A stretch of DNA of 64,000 nt from Aliiroseovarius sediminilitoris (GTDB taxonomy: Bacteria; Pseudomonadota; Alphaproteobacteria; Rhodobacterales; Rhodobacteraceae), in contig NZ_FOJB01000001.1 in the NCBI RefSeq assembly GCF_900109955.1, forward strand, positions 1-64,000, given 5' to 3'. The notes beneath the pieces were generated by a model that saw only the letters and a list, made by a program, of their open reading frames with translations, made no database searches and was not told the origin of the DNA. Positions 53,419 to 62,088 of this stretch are shown here, piece by piece. A program made the position numbers and the translations under genes. The stretch's first letter is position 1. Every line of letters starts with the position of its first letter.

Positions 53419-53688
53419 ATGTCGATTACGCCTGAAGAAAAAGCCCGCCTGATCAAAGAGTTCGGCACCAAAGACGGTGACACAGGTTCGCCCGAAGTGC
53501 AGGTTGCAATCCTGTCCTCACGCATCGCGACCCTGACCGAGCACTTCAAAACCCATAAGAAAGACAACCACGGTCGCCGTGGTCTTCTTAAAATGGTTGC
53601 TCAGCGTCGTAAACTTCTGGACTACGCGCGCGCGAAAGATGAGGCCCGGTATCAGGACCTGATCAAACGCCTTGGCCTGCGTCGCTAA
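53419..53688 (+). CDS. rpsO: 30S ribosomal protein uS15
   Basis: Primary 16S rRNA-binding protein of the small subunit. The 89-residue chain is normal, with [17 protein letters not shown] and [20 protein letters not shown] as the family marks. ATG 53419 gives the usual MSITPEEK start; GAAGGAGA precedes it. It is usually followed by pnp; here a fatty-acid hydroxylase-family gene lies between. The autoregulation of S15 by its leader is known in other bacteria. Confidence 0.97.
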   Translation: MSITPEEKARLIKEFGTKDGDTGSPEVQVAILSSRIATLTEHFKTHKKDNHGRRGLLKMVAQRRKLLDYARAKDEARYQDLIKRLGLRR

Positions 53689-53710
53689 GCGTTGCTTCAG
53701 AAACCGGACG

Positions 53711-53740
53711 AAGGGGCTGTTTTGCAGCCCCTTTTTCTTT
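53711..53740 (+). terminator. Intrinsic terminator of rpsO
   Basis: AAGGGGCTG pairs perfectly with CAGCCCCTT around a five-base loop and leads into TTTCTTT. It lies 22 bases after the rpsO stop. Confidence 0.93.
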
Positions 53741-53831
53741 GGCACCTTTGGCAAAAACCGTCTTTACGTCGCGTCCCGCTTGATCGACCTGCATTGGATT
53801 GCTCATGCTGTCAGGATCAAGGGAGGACACC

Positions 53832-54572
53832 ATGAAAGCCACGTTTGCAATTCTTGTCAACATGGGCAGCCTGCACAGGCTGTTTCCGTTTTGGTTTGCT
53901 GGCATTGCCGCGCTGATTTATTGGTTCACGCCGTGGCTCCTTCTGGCCGTGGTTTATGGCGTCATTGCCCAGTTCTTTGTCGAATATGCGATGCATCGCT
54001 TTCTTCTGCATCGTGAACCGCCGACCGATCAGGGCGTTTTCAACGATCTGTATCGCAGCCATATCGGTCACCATGAATTTCCCGGCGACCCAGAATTCTT
54101 CACGGGCGGCGATCACTGGTATCCGGTGCGCTTCGGGCTGATTTCTTTCGTCGCCCACAGCCTGATCCTCTGGCCCATTCTCGGGGCCGGGCCTGCTGTT
54201 CTGACTGCCTATGTCGCCTTGTTTGTCGGATCGGTCAGCGCATTCACATTCTATGAATATTGCCACACGCTCGCCCATGTGAACGTGCCGAAAGGATGGT
54301 TCGGGCGACGGGTCACTCGCACTCATCTGGCGCATCACTTCCAAGACCATCAGGCAACCTATCACGTTAGCTTCGGCATGAACTGGATCGACCGCCTGTT
54401 CGGCACCAGGCACGACCCGGACGCCGCCCGCGAACGATATGATCGCGACACGATCCTGTCGATGGGAATGGACCCGGAAGACCTGCGACTGGTCACGGCG
54501 CGAAAAGCCTTCGGGATCACCAAAGTGCCGCGCGGCAAGCTGACCCGGCAGCGGGCTGCACAAACGCAGTAA
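53832..54572 (+). CDS. Fatty acid hydroxylase / sterol desaturase family protein
   Basis: A 246-residue integral membrane di-iron enzyme. About four hydrophobic segments surround the histidine clusters that hold the two irons: HRFLLH, HIGHH, HTLAH and HLAHH. These match the FA_hydroxylase superfamily, whose members oxidise lipids or carotenoids; the actual lipid is unknown. ATG 53832 is taken as the start (an upstream ATG at 53799 is possible). It lies between rpsO and pnp with its own terminator-like repeat behind it. Confidence 0.85.
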   Translation: MKATFAILVNMGSLHRLFPFWFAGIAALIYWFTPWLLLAVVYGVIAQFFVEYAMHRFLLHREPPTDQGVFNDLYRSHIGHHEFPGDPEFFTGGDHWYPVRFGLISFVAHSLILWPILGAGPAVLTAYVALFVGSVSAFTFYEYCHTLAHVNVPKGWFGRRVTRTHLAHHFQDHQATYHVSFGMNWIDRLFGTRHDPDAARERYDRDTILSMGMDPEDLRLVTARKAFGITKVPRGKLTRQRAAQTQ

Positions 54573-54581
54573 GTCCAATCC

Positions 54582-54613
54582 AAACAGGATTGTGTGCGCA
54601 AACAATCCTGTTT
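54582..54613 (+). repeat. Perfect 12-bp inverted repeat between the hydroxylase gene and pnp
   Basis: AAACAGGATTGT (54582-54593) pairs fully with ACAATCCTGTTT (54602-54613) around an eight-base loop. It lies ten bases after the stop of the hydroxylase gene. No T run follows, so it may be a weak terminator, an mRNA-stabilising hairpin or a protein-binding site. Confidence 0.6.
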
Positions 54614-54694
54614 CCAAACACCTGCTTTTCCTATATGGACCGCCCATCTGAGACGTGACGCTTCGACCCCGGCGCATGACAAGGTAGAGGGGTC

Positions 54695-54749
54695 GGTGGC
54701 AATGGGGCCACCATGACAACGGAAGACCCGGAGGGCCGGGAGTGCTTCC
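54695..54749 (+). promoter_or_regulatory. pnp: Structured leader of pnp
   Basis: Two hairpins precede pnp. GGTGGC (54695-54700) pairs with GCCACC (54707-54712). Then GGAAG (54721-54725) pairs with CTTCC (54745-54749) around an inner CCCGG-CCGGG stem. The second ends about 12 bases before the start codons. In enteric bacteria the pnp leader is cut by RNase III and bound by PNPase for autocontrol; the structure here fits that idea but is not proof. Confidence 0.5.
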
Positions 54750-54764
54750 AACTAGGAAAACATG

Positions 54765-56912
54765 ATGTTTGATGTAACGACAAAATCGATTGAGTGGGGC
54801 GAAGAAACCCTCACTCTGGAAACCGGCAAGGTTGCCCGTCAGGCTGATGGATCGGTCATCGCCACGCTGGGCGAAACCTCGGTCATGGCCAACGTAACCT
54901 TCGCGAAGGAACAAAAGCCCGGTCAGGACTTCTTCCCGCTGACGGTTCACTACAACGAAAAATACTATGCAGCCGGCAAAATCCCCGGTGGCTTCTTCAA
55001 ACGCGAAGCGCGTCCAACGGAAAAAGAAACGCTGACAAGCCGTCTGATTGACCGTCCGATCCGCCCGCTGTTCGTCCCCGGCTTCAAAAACGAAGTTCTG
55101 GTTATCTGCACCGTGCTAAGCCACGACCTTGTCAACGATCCCGACATCGTGGCGATGATCGCGGCCTCGGCTGCGCTGACCATTTCGGGCGCGCCTTTCA
55201 TGGGCCCGATTGCTGCCGCACGTGTTGGCTTTGAAGATGGTGAATACATCCTGAACCCGACTTGCGACGACATGCACCAGCTGCGCAACAACCCGGACCA
55301 ACGTCTGGATCTTGTGGTTGCTGGCACCAAAGACGCCGTGATGATGGTTGAATCGGAAGCCTATGAGCTGACCGAAACCGAAATGCTGGGCGCCGTGAAC
55401 TTTGCCCACGAACAAATCCAGCCCGTCATCGACCTGATCATCGAACTGGCGGAAGCTGCCGCGAAGGAACCTTTCGACTATCAGCCTGCTGATTACTCGG
55501 ACCTTTACGAAGCTGTGAAAGCGGCTGGCGAAGACAAAATCCGCGCAGCTTACGGCAACACCGACAAGCAGGAACGTGTCGCGGCACTGGCCGCCGCCAA
55601 GGACGACATCATCGCATCCCTGAGCGAAGAGCAACAGGAAGACGAAAACCTCGGCTCCGCGCTGAAAAAGCTGGAAAGCTCGGTTGTGCGTGGTGACGTG
55701 GTGAAGACCGGCAAGCGCATCGACGGCCGCGCGCTGGACACGGTGCGCCCGATCGTGTCAGAGGTCGGCGTTCTGCCCCGCACACACGGTTCGGCCCTGT
55801 TCACCCGTGGTGAAACACAGGGTCTGGTCGTGACCACTTTGGGCACAGGCGACGACGAGCAAATGATCGACGCGCTGACCGGCACCTACAAGTCGAATTT
55901 CATGCTGCACTACAATTTCCCGCCCTATTCGGTCGGCGAAGTCGGCCGCTTCGGCTTTACTGGCCGTCGCGAAATCGGCCACGGCAAGCTGGCTTGGCGT
56001 GCGTTGCAGGCGGTTCTGCCGTCGGCCACCGACTTCCCCTATACGATCCGCGTAGTGTCCGAGATCACCGAGTCCAACGGTTCATCCTCGATGGCGTCGG
56101 TCTGTGGTGGTTCGCTATCAATGATGGACGCCGCTGTGCCGCTGAAAGCCCCCGTGGCTGGCGTGGCCATGGGCTTGATCCTTGAAGATGACGGCTCGTA
56201 CGCCGTGTTGACCGACATTCTGGGTGACGAAGATCACCTGGGTGACATGGACTTCAAAGTGGCAGGCACCGAAGACGGCATCACCTCCTTGCAAATGGAC
56301 ATCAAGGTCGCAGGCATCACGCCCGAGATCATGGAGAAAGCCCTCGCGCAAGCCAAGCAAGGCCGTCTGCATATCTTGGAAGAGATGAACAAAGCCCTGT
56401 CCGCTGGCCGGGCCGAGTTCTCGACTCACGCCCCGCGCATTGAAACCATGAACATTCCGACCGACAAGATCCGTGAAGTGATTGGTTCGGGCGGCAAGGT
56501 CATCCGCGAAATCGTGGAAACTTCGGGCGCCAAGGTCGATATCAACGATGACGGCGTGATCAAGATCGCATCGCCCAATGGCGACGCCATCCAGAAGGCC
56601 TATGACATGATCCACGCGATCGTGGCAGAACCGGAAGAAGGTGCGGTTTACACCGGTAAGGTCGTGAAGATCGTCGATTTCGGCGCTTTCGTGAACTTTT
56701 TCGGTAAACGCGACGGCCTGGTCCACGTGTCCCAGATCGAAAACCGCCGCCTGAACCACCCGTCGGACGTTCTGAAAGAAGGCCAGGAAGTGAAAGTGAA
56801 ACTCCTGGGCTTTGACGATCGCGGCAAAGTGCGCCTTTCGATGAAAGTTGTCGATCAGGAAACCGGCGAAGAAGTCGTGCCGGAACAGAAGAAAAAAGAC
56901 GAAGACGCTTAA
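54765..56912 (+). CDS. pnp: Polyribonucleotide nucleotidyltransferase (PNPase)
   Basis: Trimeric 3'-5' exoribonuclease that degrades RNA phosphorolytically. The 715-residue chain has RNase PH 1 (about 10-145), the helical domain, RNase PH 2 (about 320-460, with [19 protein letters not shown]), KH (about 550-610, with [15 protein letters not shown]) and S1 (about 620-690, [16 protein letters not shown]). Two adjacent ATGs (54762, 54765) follow AGGA; I use the second for its better spacing. Ends in a strong terminator; a leader with hairpins precedes it. Confidence 0.97.
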   Translation: MFDVTTKSIEWGEETLTLETGKVARQADGSVIATLGETSVMANVTFAKEQKPGQDFFPLTVHYNEKYYAAGKIPGGFFKREARPTEKETLTSRLIDRPIRPLFVPGFKNEVLVICTVLSHDLVNDPDIVAMIAASAALTISGAPFMGPIAAARVGFEDGEYILNPTCDDMHQLRNNPDQRLDLVVAGTKDAVMMVESEAYELTETEMLGAVNFAHEQIQPVIDLIIELAEAAAKEPFDYQPADYSDLYEAVKAAGEDKIRAAYGNTDKQERVAALAAAKDDIIASLSEEQQEDENLGSALKKLESSVVRGDVVKTGKRIDGRALDTVRPIVSEVGVLPRTHGSALFTRGETQGLVVTTLGTGDDEQMIDALTGTYKSNFMLHYNFPPYSVGEVGRFGFTGRREIGHGKLAWRALQAVLPSATDFPYTIRVVSEITESNGSSSMASVCGGSLSMMDAAVPLKAPVAGVAMGLILEDDGSYAVLTDILGDEDHLGDMDFKVAGTEDGITSLQMDIKVAGITPEIMEKALAQAKQGRLHILEEMNKALSAGRAEFSTHAPRIETMNIPTDKIREVIGSGGKVIREIVETSGAKVDINDDGVIKIASPNGDAIQKAYDMIHAIVAEPEEGAVYTGKVVKIVDFGAFVNFFGKRDGLVHVSQIENRRLNHPSDVLKEGQEVKVKLLGFDDRGKVRLSMKVVDQETGEEVVPEQKKKDEDA

Positions 56913-56933
56913 ATTGCGCATCGTTCCAACGAG

Positions 56934-56963
56934 AAAGCCCCGGTGGAACCACCGGGGCTTTTT
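56934..56963 (+). terminator. Intrinsic terminator of pnp
   Basis: A perfect 13-bp stem (AAAGCCCCGGTGG with CCACCGGGGCTTT) closes a tiny loop and ends in five T, about 22 bases after the pnp stop. Confidence 0.95.
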
Positions 56964-56988
56964 GCGTCTCGCGGGTCATCGCTTTCGC

Positions 56989-58254
56989 TCAGTCGCTTCC
57001 GCCCCCGATATTGTTGGGGGCAAAGACACCTCCAAAACCTGAGTTGTTGGACGAGTCAGGCTCATCGCTTGGAGCGCTGCTCTCGTCCTCGCCCTGAAGC
57101 GTTCCCGGCGCAAACACACCGCCAAAGCCGGAGTTGTTGGACGGCTTCGGAGCTGTCGCCCCGCCGTCTGTCGCTTCTTCGGCGGCTTTGGCTTCGGCAT
57201 CGCGCTGGCGTTGTTCACGCAGTTCCTGAATGCGCTGCTGGGTCTCCAGGCGCTTCTGGTCCTGCACATTGGCGATGCATTGTTGGGGGTTATAGACAGT
57301 TGCCGTTCCGACCACCGCGATGGTGGCAATCGCAAAGACCACCAGCGCAACAGCAGCCGCGTTCCCGGTGAAGAACCCGGGAAGTTTAACGCCGCCCGTC
57401 ACGTCGCCAACGTTGGCCCCGTCCCGGCGCGCCTTCGCGACAACTTCTTTGCGCTTGATGTTCGCTTCATTGAACAGCGCCGCAAAGACGGTCAAAACAA
57501 CGATCATGAAAGCCAGCGCCGAGATCGCGGGTGTGATGCCATAGCGCACCTTCTGCGCCAGTTCGATGGTCAGTGTAGGGTATTCGCCGAAGGTGAAGGT
57601 GGTGGTGTTGTAGTTCTCGAACGAGGCCAAGAACGCCAGCACCGCCGCGGACGCAATCGCAGGCCGCATGAACGGCAACAGGATCTTGCGGAACGCTTGG
57701 GCATGGGTTGCACCCAAGTCCAAGGCGGCTTCTGTCAGCGCCAGGTCATAGCGTTGCAGGCGGGCCACCAACACCAACATGCAGTAACTGGCGATGAAGG
57801 TGGACTGACCGATGATGGTCAGAAACAGCCCGTTGGACAAGAAGCTGTCCGCACCCAGCCCCAGCATCCTGTTGATCCGGTCCCAGAACACCAGCGTCGA
57901 GATACCCAGCACCACGCCGGGGATCAGGATCGGGGCGATGATGATTGTGTAATAGGTTGCGCGCAGCTTGGGCCAGATTTGCGTCAGCATCAGCGCACCG
58001 GCCAGTCCCATTGAGACGGACAGGATGATCGTGCCGATGCCCACCAGGATCGAGTTCTTGATGCCATTCAGGATACGCTCATCCTGAAACAGAGCCGAAA
58101 ACCACTCGAAAGTCAGACATTCCCACGGCGTTGCCCGCGGAAAACTGGGCGAGTTGAACGCCGTGATCGACATGATCACAAGAGGGCCGAGCAGGTAGGC
58201 AAAGAAGATCGCCAGATAGATCCAGATCGAAATACGGATGACGGGATTGTTCAT
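56989..58254 (-). CDS. Spermidine/putrescine-type ABC permease with an extra C-terminal membrane segment and tail
   Basis: Second membrane channel subunit (PotI-like) of the importer. Residues 1-270 are a normal permease with six membrane segments and the ATPase-coupling EAALDLGATHAQAFRKILLP (175-194). Then comes an extension of about 150 residues not seen in ordinary PotI: a seventh membrane segment (about 297-318), a coiled coil rich in Gln/Arg/Glu (328-362), and a low-complexity tail with SNNSGFGGVFAP twice (372-383 and 402-413). An odd number of segments would place the tail in the periplasm if the permease is oriented normally. ATG 58254 overlaps the upstream permease stop by four bases. 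Confidence 0.88.
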   Translation of the reverse strand: MNNPVIRISIWIYLAIFFAYLLGPLVIMSITAFNSPSFPRATPWECLTFEWFSALFQDERILNGIKNSILVGIGTIILSVSMGLAGALMLTQIWPKLRATYYTIIIAPILIPGVVLGISTLVFWDRINRMLGLGADSFLSNGLFLTIIGQSTFIASYCMLVLVARLQRYDLALTEAALDLGATHAQAFRKILLPFMRPAIASAAVLAFLASFENYNTTTFTFGEYPTLTIELAQKVRYGITPAISALAFMIVVLTVFAALFNEANIKRKEVVAKARRDGANVGDVTGGVKLPGFFTGNAAAVALVVFAIATIAVVGTATVYNPQQCIANVQDQKRLETQQRIQELREQRQRDAEAKAAEEATDGGATAPKPSNNSGFGGVFAPGTLQGEDESSAPSDEPDSSNNSGFGGVFAPNNIGGGSD

Positions 58255-59171
58255 TTGCCGATATCCCCCATGTTCACCTTGAACAGGCGCATCACGGCCA
58301 AGACCAGCATGATACAGGTCACCAGAAGCACAATCGCGTAGGCCGCGCCTTGCGGCCAATCGGAATTGTCATTGAACTGCTGATAGATCAACTGCGTGAA
58401 CCACAGCGACGATGGTCCGCCAAGGATCTGCGGCGCAGCCAGCGCGCCGGCAGACAGCATGAATACCATCGTGCAGCCAGAGCTGATGCCGGGTTTGGCA
58501 TAAGGGATCACCACACGTTTATGGATGCGCCACCACGGGGCACCAAGGTCGCGCGCGGCCTCGATCTGGTTGTGATCAAGGCTTTCAATCACGTTATAGA
58601 TCGGGAAGATCATCAGAAGGATATAGGCGTATCCAAGACCGGCGTAGAGCGCGATGTCATTGCGAATGAAGTCAAACGGCGTATCGAATATCCCGGTGCC
58701 GACCAGCAGAGTGTTCAGGACGCCGCTTTCTCCGAAGATAATGCGCAAGGCAAACGCCCGCAGGATTTCGTTGATCCAATAGGGAATGATCAACATCAGG
58801 GCAAAAATGCGGATGTGATTGCCCTTGGTCTGGCCCAGATAATAGGCGATGGGGTAGCAAATAATAAGGTTGAAGATGGTCACAAACACCGCCGCAACAA
58901 GCGTGCGAAAAAACACCTTCAGATCGACCGCATTGTAATCCTGACTGCCGCCTTCCGGCCCGTAGACCAGATATTTGTAGTTCTCAAGCGTATAGACATC
59001 TTTCGGCCCGCCGATTTCAGGTGGCGGCAGGTTTGGACGGAACGAAAAGTCGAGCATCGACAACTGTGGCAGGATAATCAGGCCAATGGTCCAGAACAGG
59101 ACCAGCCCCAGCATCACCGACCCCATCATCGTGCCGTTTCGGTTGAAAAACTCCCGCAGGAAACGTGGCAT
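58251..59171 (-). CDS. Spermidine/putrescine-type ABC permease (PotH-like)
   Basis: First membrane channel subunit of the importer, 306 residues, with six hydrophobic segments. The coupling motif EAARDLGAPWWRIHKRVVIP lies in the loop before the last segments, and the N-terminal part (about 1-80) carries the typical long periplasmic loop. The start lies nine bases after the stop of the ATPase gene and the stop overlaps the next permease. Length normal. Confidence 0.93.
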   Translation of the reverse strand: MPRFLREFFNRNGTMMGSVMLGLVLFWTIGLIILPQLSMLDFSFRPNLPPPEIGGPKDVYTLENYKYLVYGPEGGSQDYNAVDLKVFFRTLVAAVFVTIFNLIICYPIAYYLGQTKGNHIRIFALMLIIPYWINEILRAFALRIIFGESGVLNTLLVGTGIFDTPFDFIRNDIALYAGLGYAYILLMIFPIYNVIESLDHNQIEAARDLGAPWWRIHKRVVIPYAKPGISSGCTMVFMLSAGALAAPQILGGPSSLWFTQLIYQQFNDNSDWPQGAAYAIVLLVTCIMLVLAVMRLFKVNMGDIGK

Positions 59172-59180
59172 GACGACCCC

Positions 59181-60293
59181 CTATTCCGCAGCCAGTTCGC
59201 CGGCAGGGACTACAACGGCGTTGTCGACCTCGTATTCCAGCGTCATGGCTTGCCCGGTGTGGTCATCGAAAGATTGCCCGTGGTTCGGGATCGCGACTTT
59301 GATCTCTTTCCCGCCGTCGCCTGCCATGAAGATATTGAAGGAGTTTCCTTCGAACTCTTCGTGGGTCACTTGCGCGGTGACATAGTGGTCGCCGGTTGAT
59401 CCCTTGGCCGCCAGCGACAGCGCTTCGGGGCGAATGAACATCATTGCATCGTCACCCACATTCATCTTGCCGACATTTGCCGTCGAAATGCGTGATCGCA
59501 AAACGCCTGAACGGTTGGTCCGTATCAGGGCTTCAGTCCCGTCCACCTCAAGCACCTTGCCACGGAACACATTATTTTCGCCTACAAAGGAGGCGGCGAA
59601 GGCAGTGGCGGGATCGTTATAGATCGTCTTGCCATCTCCGATCTGATCAATCACGCCAGCGCGCATGACGGCAATGTCGTCGGACATGGTCAGCGCCTCG
59701 CCCTGGTCATGGGTGATATAGATGAAGGTGATGCCCACACGCTTTTGAATCTCGCGCAGCTCGGTGCGCATATGTTGGCGCAGCTTCAGGTCCAGCGCGG
59801 ACAAGGGTTCGTCCAGCAGCAGCACATGCGGTTCGGCGCACAAAGCGCGCGCAATCGCCACGCGCTGACGCTGACCGCCTGAAAGCTCGCTGGGCAGCTT
59901 GTCGCCCTGATCCGACAACGCGATCATGTCCAGCAATTCATCGGCCCGCTTGCGGCGCTCTTTCGCCGAAGCCCCCGCGATTTCCATTGAAAACGTAATA
60001 TTCTCCCACACCTTCATCAGCGGGAACAGGGCAAGGTTCTGGAAGATCAAAGCTGTCGGGCGCTTGTTCGGGCCGATGCCCTTCATGTTATTGCCACCGA
60101 TCAGCACATTGCCTTCGCTGGGTTCCAGAAACCCGGACACGGCGCGCAGGATCGTGGTCTTGCCGCAACCCGATGGGCCAAGAAACGAGAAGAAATCGCC
60201 CCCGTTGATGTGCACATTCGCATCGCGAACCGCGACGAAATCTCCAAAGCGAATCCACAGGTTTTCAAGATCGACGCCTACTCCGGCACTCAT
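59181..60293 (-). CDS. Spermidine/putrescine-type ABC ATP-binding protein (PotA-like)
   Basis: ATPase of the importer, 370 residues. Walker A is GPSGCGKTT, the signature LSGGQRQRVAIARAL, Walker B LLLDEPLSALD and the switch His lies in YITHDQGEALTM. The TOBE domain (about 290-365) at the C-terminus (RPEALSL) is typical of importers regulated by substrate. ATG 60293 is chosen because the longer start adds non-family residues. It follows the binding-protein gene with a hairpin in the gap. Confidence 0.93.
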   Translation of the reverse strand: MSAGVGVDLENLWIRFGDFVAVRDANVHINGGDFFSFLGPSGCGKTTILRAVSGFLEPSEGNVLIGGNNMKGIGPNKRPTALIFQNLALFPLMKVWENITFSMEIAGASAKERRKRADELLDMIALSDQGDKLPSELSGGQRQRVAIARALCAEPHVLLLDEPLSALDLKLRQHMRTELREIQKRVGITFIYITHDQGEALTMSDDIAVMRAGVIDQIGDGKTIYNDPATAFAASFVGENNVFRGKVLEVDGTEALIRTNRSGVLRSRISTANVGKMNVGDDAMMFIRPEALSLAAKGSTGDHYVTAQVTHEEFEGNSFNIFMAGDGGKEIKVAIPNHGQSFDDHTGQAMTLEYEVDNAVVVPAGELAAE

Positions 60294-60374
60294 ATGGCTT
60301 CTCCCCATGCACGAATTGATCACACCCTTCTGGCGGGGTGCGGCTCCGTGTTTATCGTTTCAAACTGAGCTATA

Positions 60375-60404
60375 ACGTTCCCCCACCAGCAGGCAGGGGA
60401 ACGC
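60375..60404 (-). promoter_or_regulatory. Strong hairpin between the binding-protein and ATPase genes
   Basis: Read on the minus strand, 13 bases (60404-60392) pair with 13 bases (60387-60375) across a four-base loop, with three G-U pairs. No T run follows, so it is unlikely to end transcription completely. In ABC operons such hairpins often protect the upstream part of the mRNA, raising the amount of binding protein over permease. Confidence 0.6.
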
Positions 60405-60417
60405 AATTCCAAAGCGA

Positions 60418-61551
60418 TCAGGCGCTCTTGAACTTGTTGACGAACTCTGTCCGCACATCTGCATACCAAGGCGCTTCTGCTGGCCACGGGTTCAGGTTGG
60501 CCAGACTGTCACCCGGATAGGCTTCCGAGAAGTTCTTCTTGTAGGTGTCACCTGAATAGGTGTCTGCCCCGAGAACGGGCGAGTTGTAGCCATGGCTGTC
60601 AATCGCTTTACCTGCCGGTTCCTGACGATAGGCATAGTCGATGAAGGCATAGATCTCGTCCATATTCTCGGCACCCACCGGCATCGACATGCCGTCGACC
60701 CAAGCCATCGCACCTTCGACCGGTGCTTGGTAATGCACCGGCTCTCCAGCCGATTTAAGCGCCAGTGGCGGGCCATCCCAGGTCTGACCAACCACTACAC
60801 CTTCGTTCAGAAGGCCGTTCTTCTGCGTGTCGGCATCGTTCCAGATCAGCTTGATGCGATCCTTGCGAGCCACACACCAATCGGTGACCTGACCCCAGAC
60901 CTTGCGCATCGTTTCCTCGTCTTCATATGCCGACCAGATCGAGCCCGGCTCCATCTCGCCCGATGCTTCCATGTACAGGCCAGCGCCCAGCATCATCGAA
61001 TGCGCACGGCCCATGGTCTTGCCAGCGTTTTCTTCCGACCAAACGTCGCCATAGCTTGGCGCGTCACCCGCGGGCAGCCACAAGTCGGTGCGATATGCGA
61101 TGCCTTCGGTGCCCCAGATATGCGGCAGCCAATGGACGCCAGCATCCCCGAAGTTCCACGCATCGGTGCCGATTTTCGCCATGGCAGGGTTCACCGCATC
61201 AATGTTGACCTTCGACAGATCAAACGGTTGCAGAAGCTCCAGCGGCCCCCATTGCAGCGACCGGTTGTTGGTCGGCGATATGATGTCGAAACCCTGACCC
61301 TTGGTGGCCTTCATCTTGTTGATGATCTCTTCGTTCGAGCCGATCCCGGTATAGTTCACCTTGATCCCGGTTTCCGCCTCAAAGCCAGCGATAAACTCGG
61401 GCGGCAGGTAATCCGACCACATCAAGATGTTGACTTCACCGGACGACGCCAGCGCGCGTTTCACATAAAGCGGTGTGGCAAGGGCAGCAGCACCCATTGT
61501 CGTCGCCCCTTTCAGCACCGACCGGCGGCTGAATTTGGTATCCGTTGTCAT
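60418..61551 (-). CDS. Spermidine/putrescine-type substrate-binding protein (Tat-exported)
   Basis: Periplasmic binding protein (PotD-like), 377 residues. The N-terminus has a twin-arginine signal (FSRRSVLKGATTMGAAALA), unusual for simple binding proteins but frequent in this clade. The mature part starts near VNILMWSDYLPPEFIAGFEA and belongs to the type 2 periplasmic fold (SBP_bac_8/PotD type). Divergent from the sulfatase gene. The ligand is unknown; a polyamine or another small amine is the family default. Confidence 0.92.
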   Translation of the reverse strand: MTTDTKFSRRSVLKGATTMGAAALATPLYVKRALASSGEVNILMWSDYLPPEFIAGFEAETGIKVNYTGIGSNEEIINKMKATKGQGFDIISPTNNRSLQWGPLELLQPFDLSKVNIDAVNPAMAKIGTDAWNFGDAGVHWLPHIWGTEGIAYRTDLWLPAGDAPSYGDVWSEENAGKTMGRAHSMMLGAGLYMEASGEMEPGSIWSAYEDEETMRKVWGQVTDWCVARKDRIKLIWNDADTQKNGLLNEGVVVGQTWDGPPLALKSAGEPVHYQAPVEGAMAWVDGMSMPVGAENMDEIYAFIDYAYRQEPAGKAIDSHGYNSPVLGADTYSGDTYKKNFSEAYPGDSLANLNPWPAEAPWYADVRTEFVNKFKSA

Positions 61552-61793
61552 TTTATTCTCCTGTTGATTACGTTTTTTCTGATTTTTGTTTTGTGCCGTC
61601 AGTCTTTGTCATTATCCCGGCATGAAATAGCGCCAGCTGGAAACGCCCAATCAGTCCAGTTCACCTCGCTTTACCATCGACACGGTTTTGGCGGCGGACA
61701 TCGTACTGCAAGATGCAATTTGAAAGAACACGAGCCCCCACTTCTGCGCCCCACATCCGGGGTGCCTGTCACAGAACGCATGTGGATCATCAA

Positions 61794-61898
61794 TCAGGAA
61801 AGAATCGATTTCATGACACGCGACTCTGCGACGATCGTGTAAGTGTCATGCGCTATCACCGCCGCTGTCAACACTCTGCCAATCAACTCTTTTTTCAT
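61794..61898 (-). CDS. Possible 34-residue small protein
   Basis: A minus-strand frame with a good AGGAG-type ribosome binding site (GCAGGAGAGCGGAG before the ATG) encodes MKKELIGRVLTAAVIAHD and then a polar end to residue 34. The first half looks like a lysine-rich start followed by a hydrophobic stretch, so it could be a short membrane peptide, a leader peptide for the importer operon downstream, or the remains of a longer exported protein. No family recognised. Its coding status is unproven. Confidence 0.25.
   Translation of the reverse strand: MKKELIGRVLTAAVIAHDTYTIVAESRVMKSILS
61812..61850. promoter_or_regulatory. 8-bp inverted repeat CATGACAC / GTGTCATG
   Basis: Perfect 8-bp arms at 61812-61819 and 61843-61850 with 23 bases between. 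The repeat lies between the divergent importer and sulfatase operons, the right place for an operator shared by both. The spacing is wide for one dimer and may reflect DNA looping or two half-sites. Confidence 0.35.
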
Positions 61899-62088
61899 CT
61901 CCGCTCTCCTGCGGGCTTTGGTCGGGCGTGTTGTCAGCCACAATCCATCACCGCTTCGTCAAGTATTTCTTGAAGGCGTCGGGTTTTTCCTCGACCCTCC
62001 TCGCAGATTTTTGGACGGTTTGTGCCGGGTCTTCCATTCGAACGGAAAAAGGGCAGCACGAACAATCCACAACACCGGGATTGACGAT

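Larger units (their letters stand above)
61552..62088. other. 537-base divergent intergenic region
   Basis: The longest gene-free stretch, between the binding-protein gene (minus strand) and the sulfatase gene (plus strand). It must contain both promoters. It also holds a small minus-strand open frame at 61794-61898 and an inverted repeat (61812-61850), listed separately. No other convincing frame is seen. The plus-strand frames crossing it have no ribosome binding site. Confidence 0.5.
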
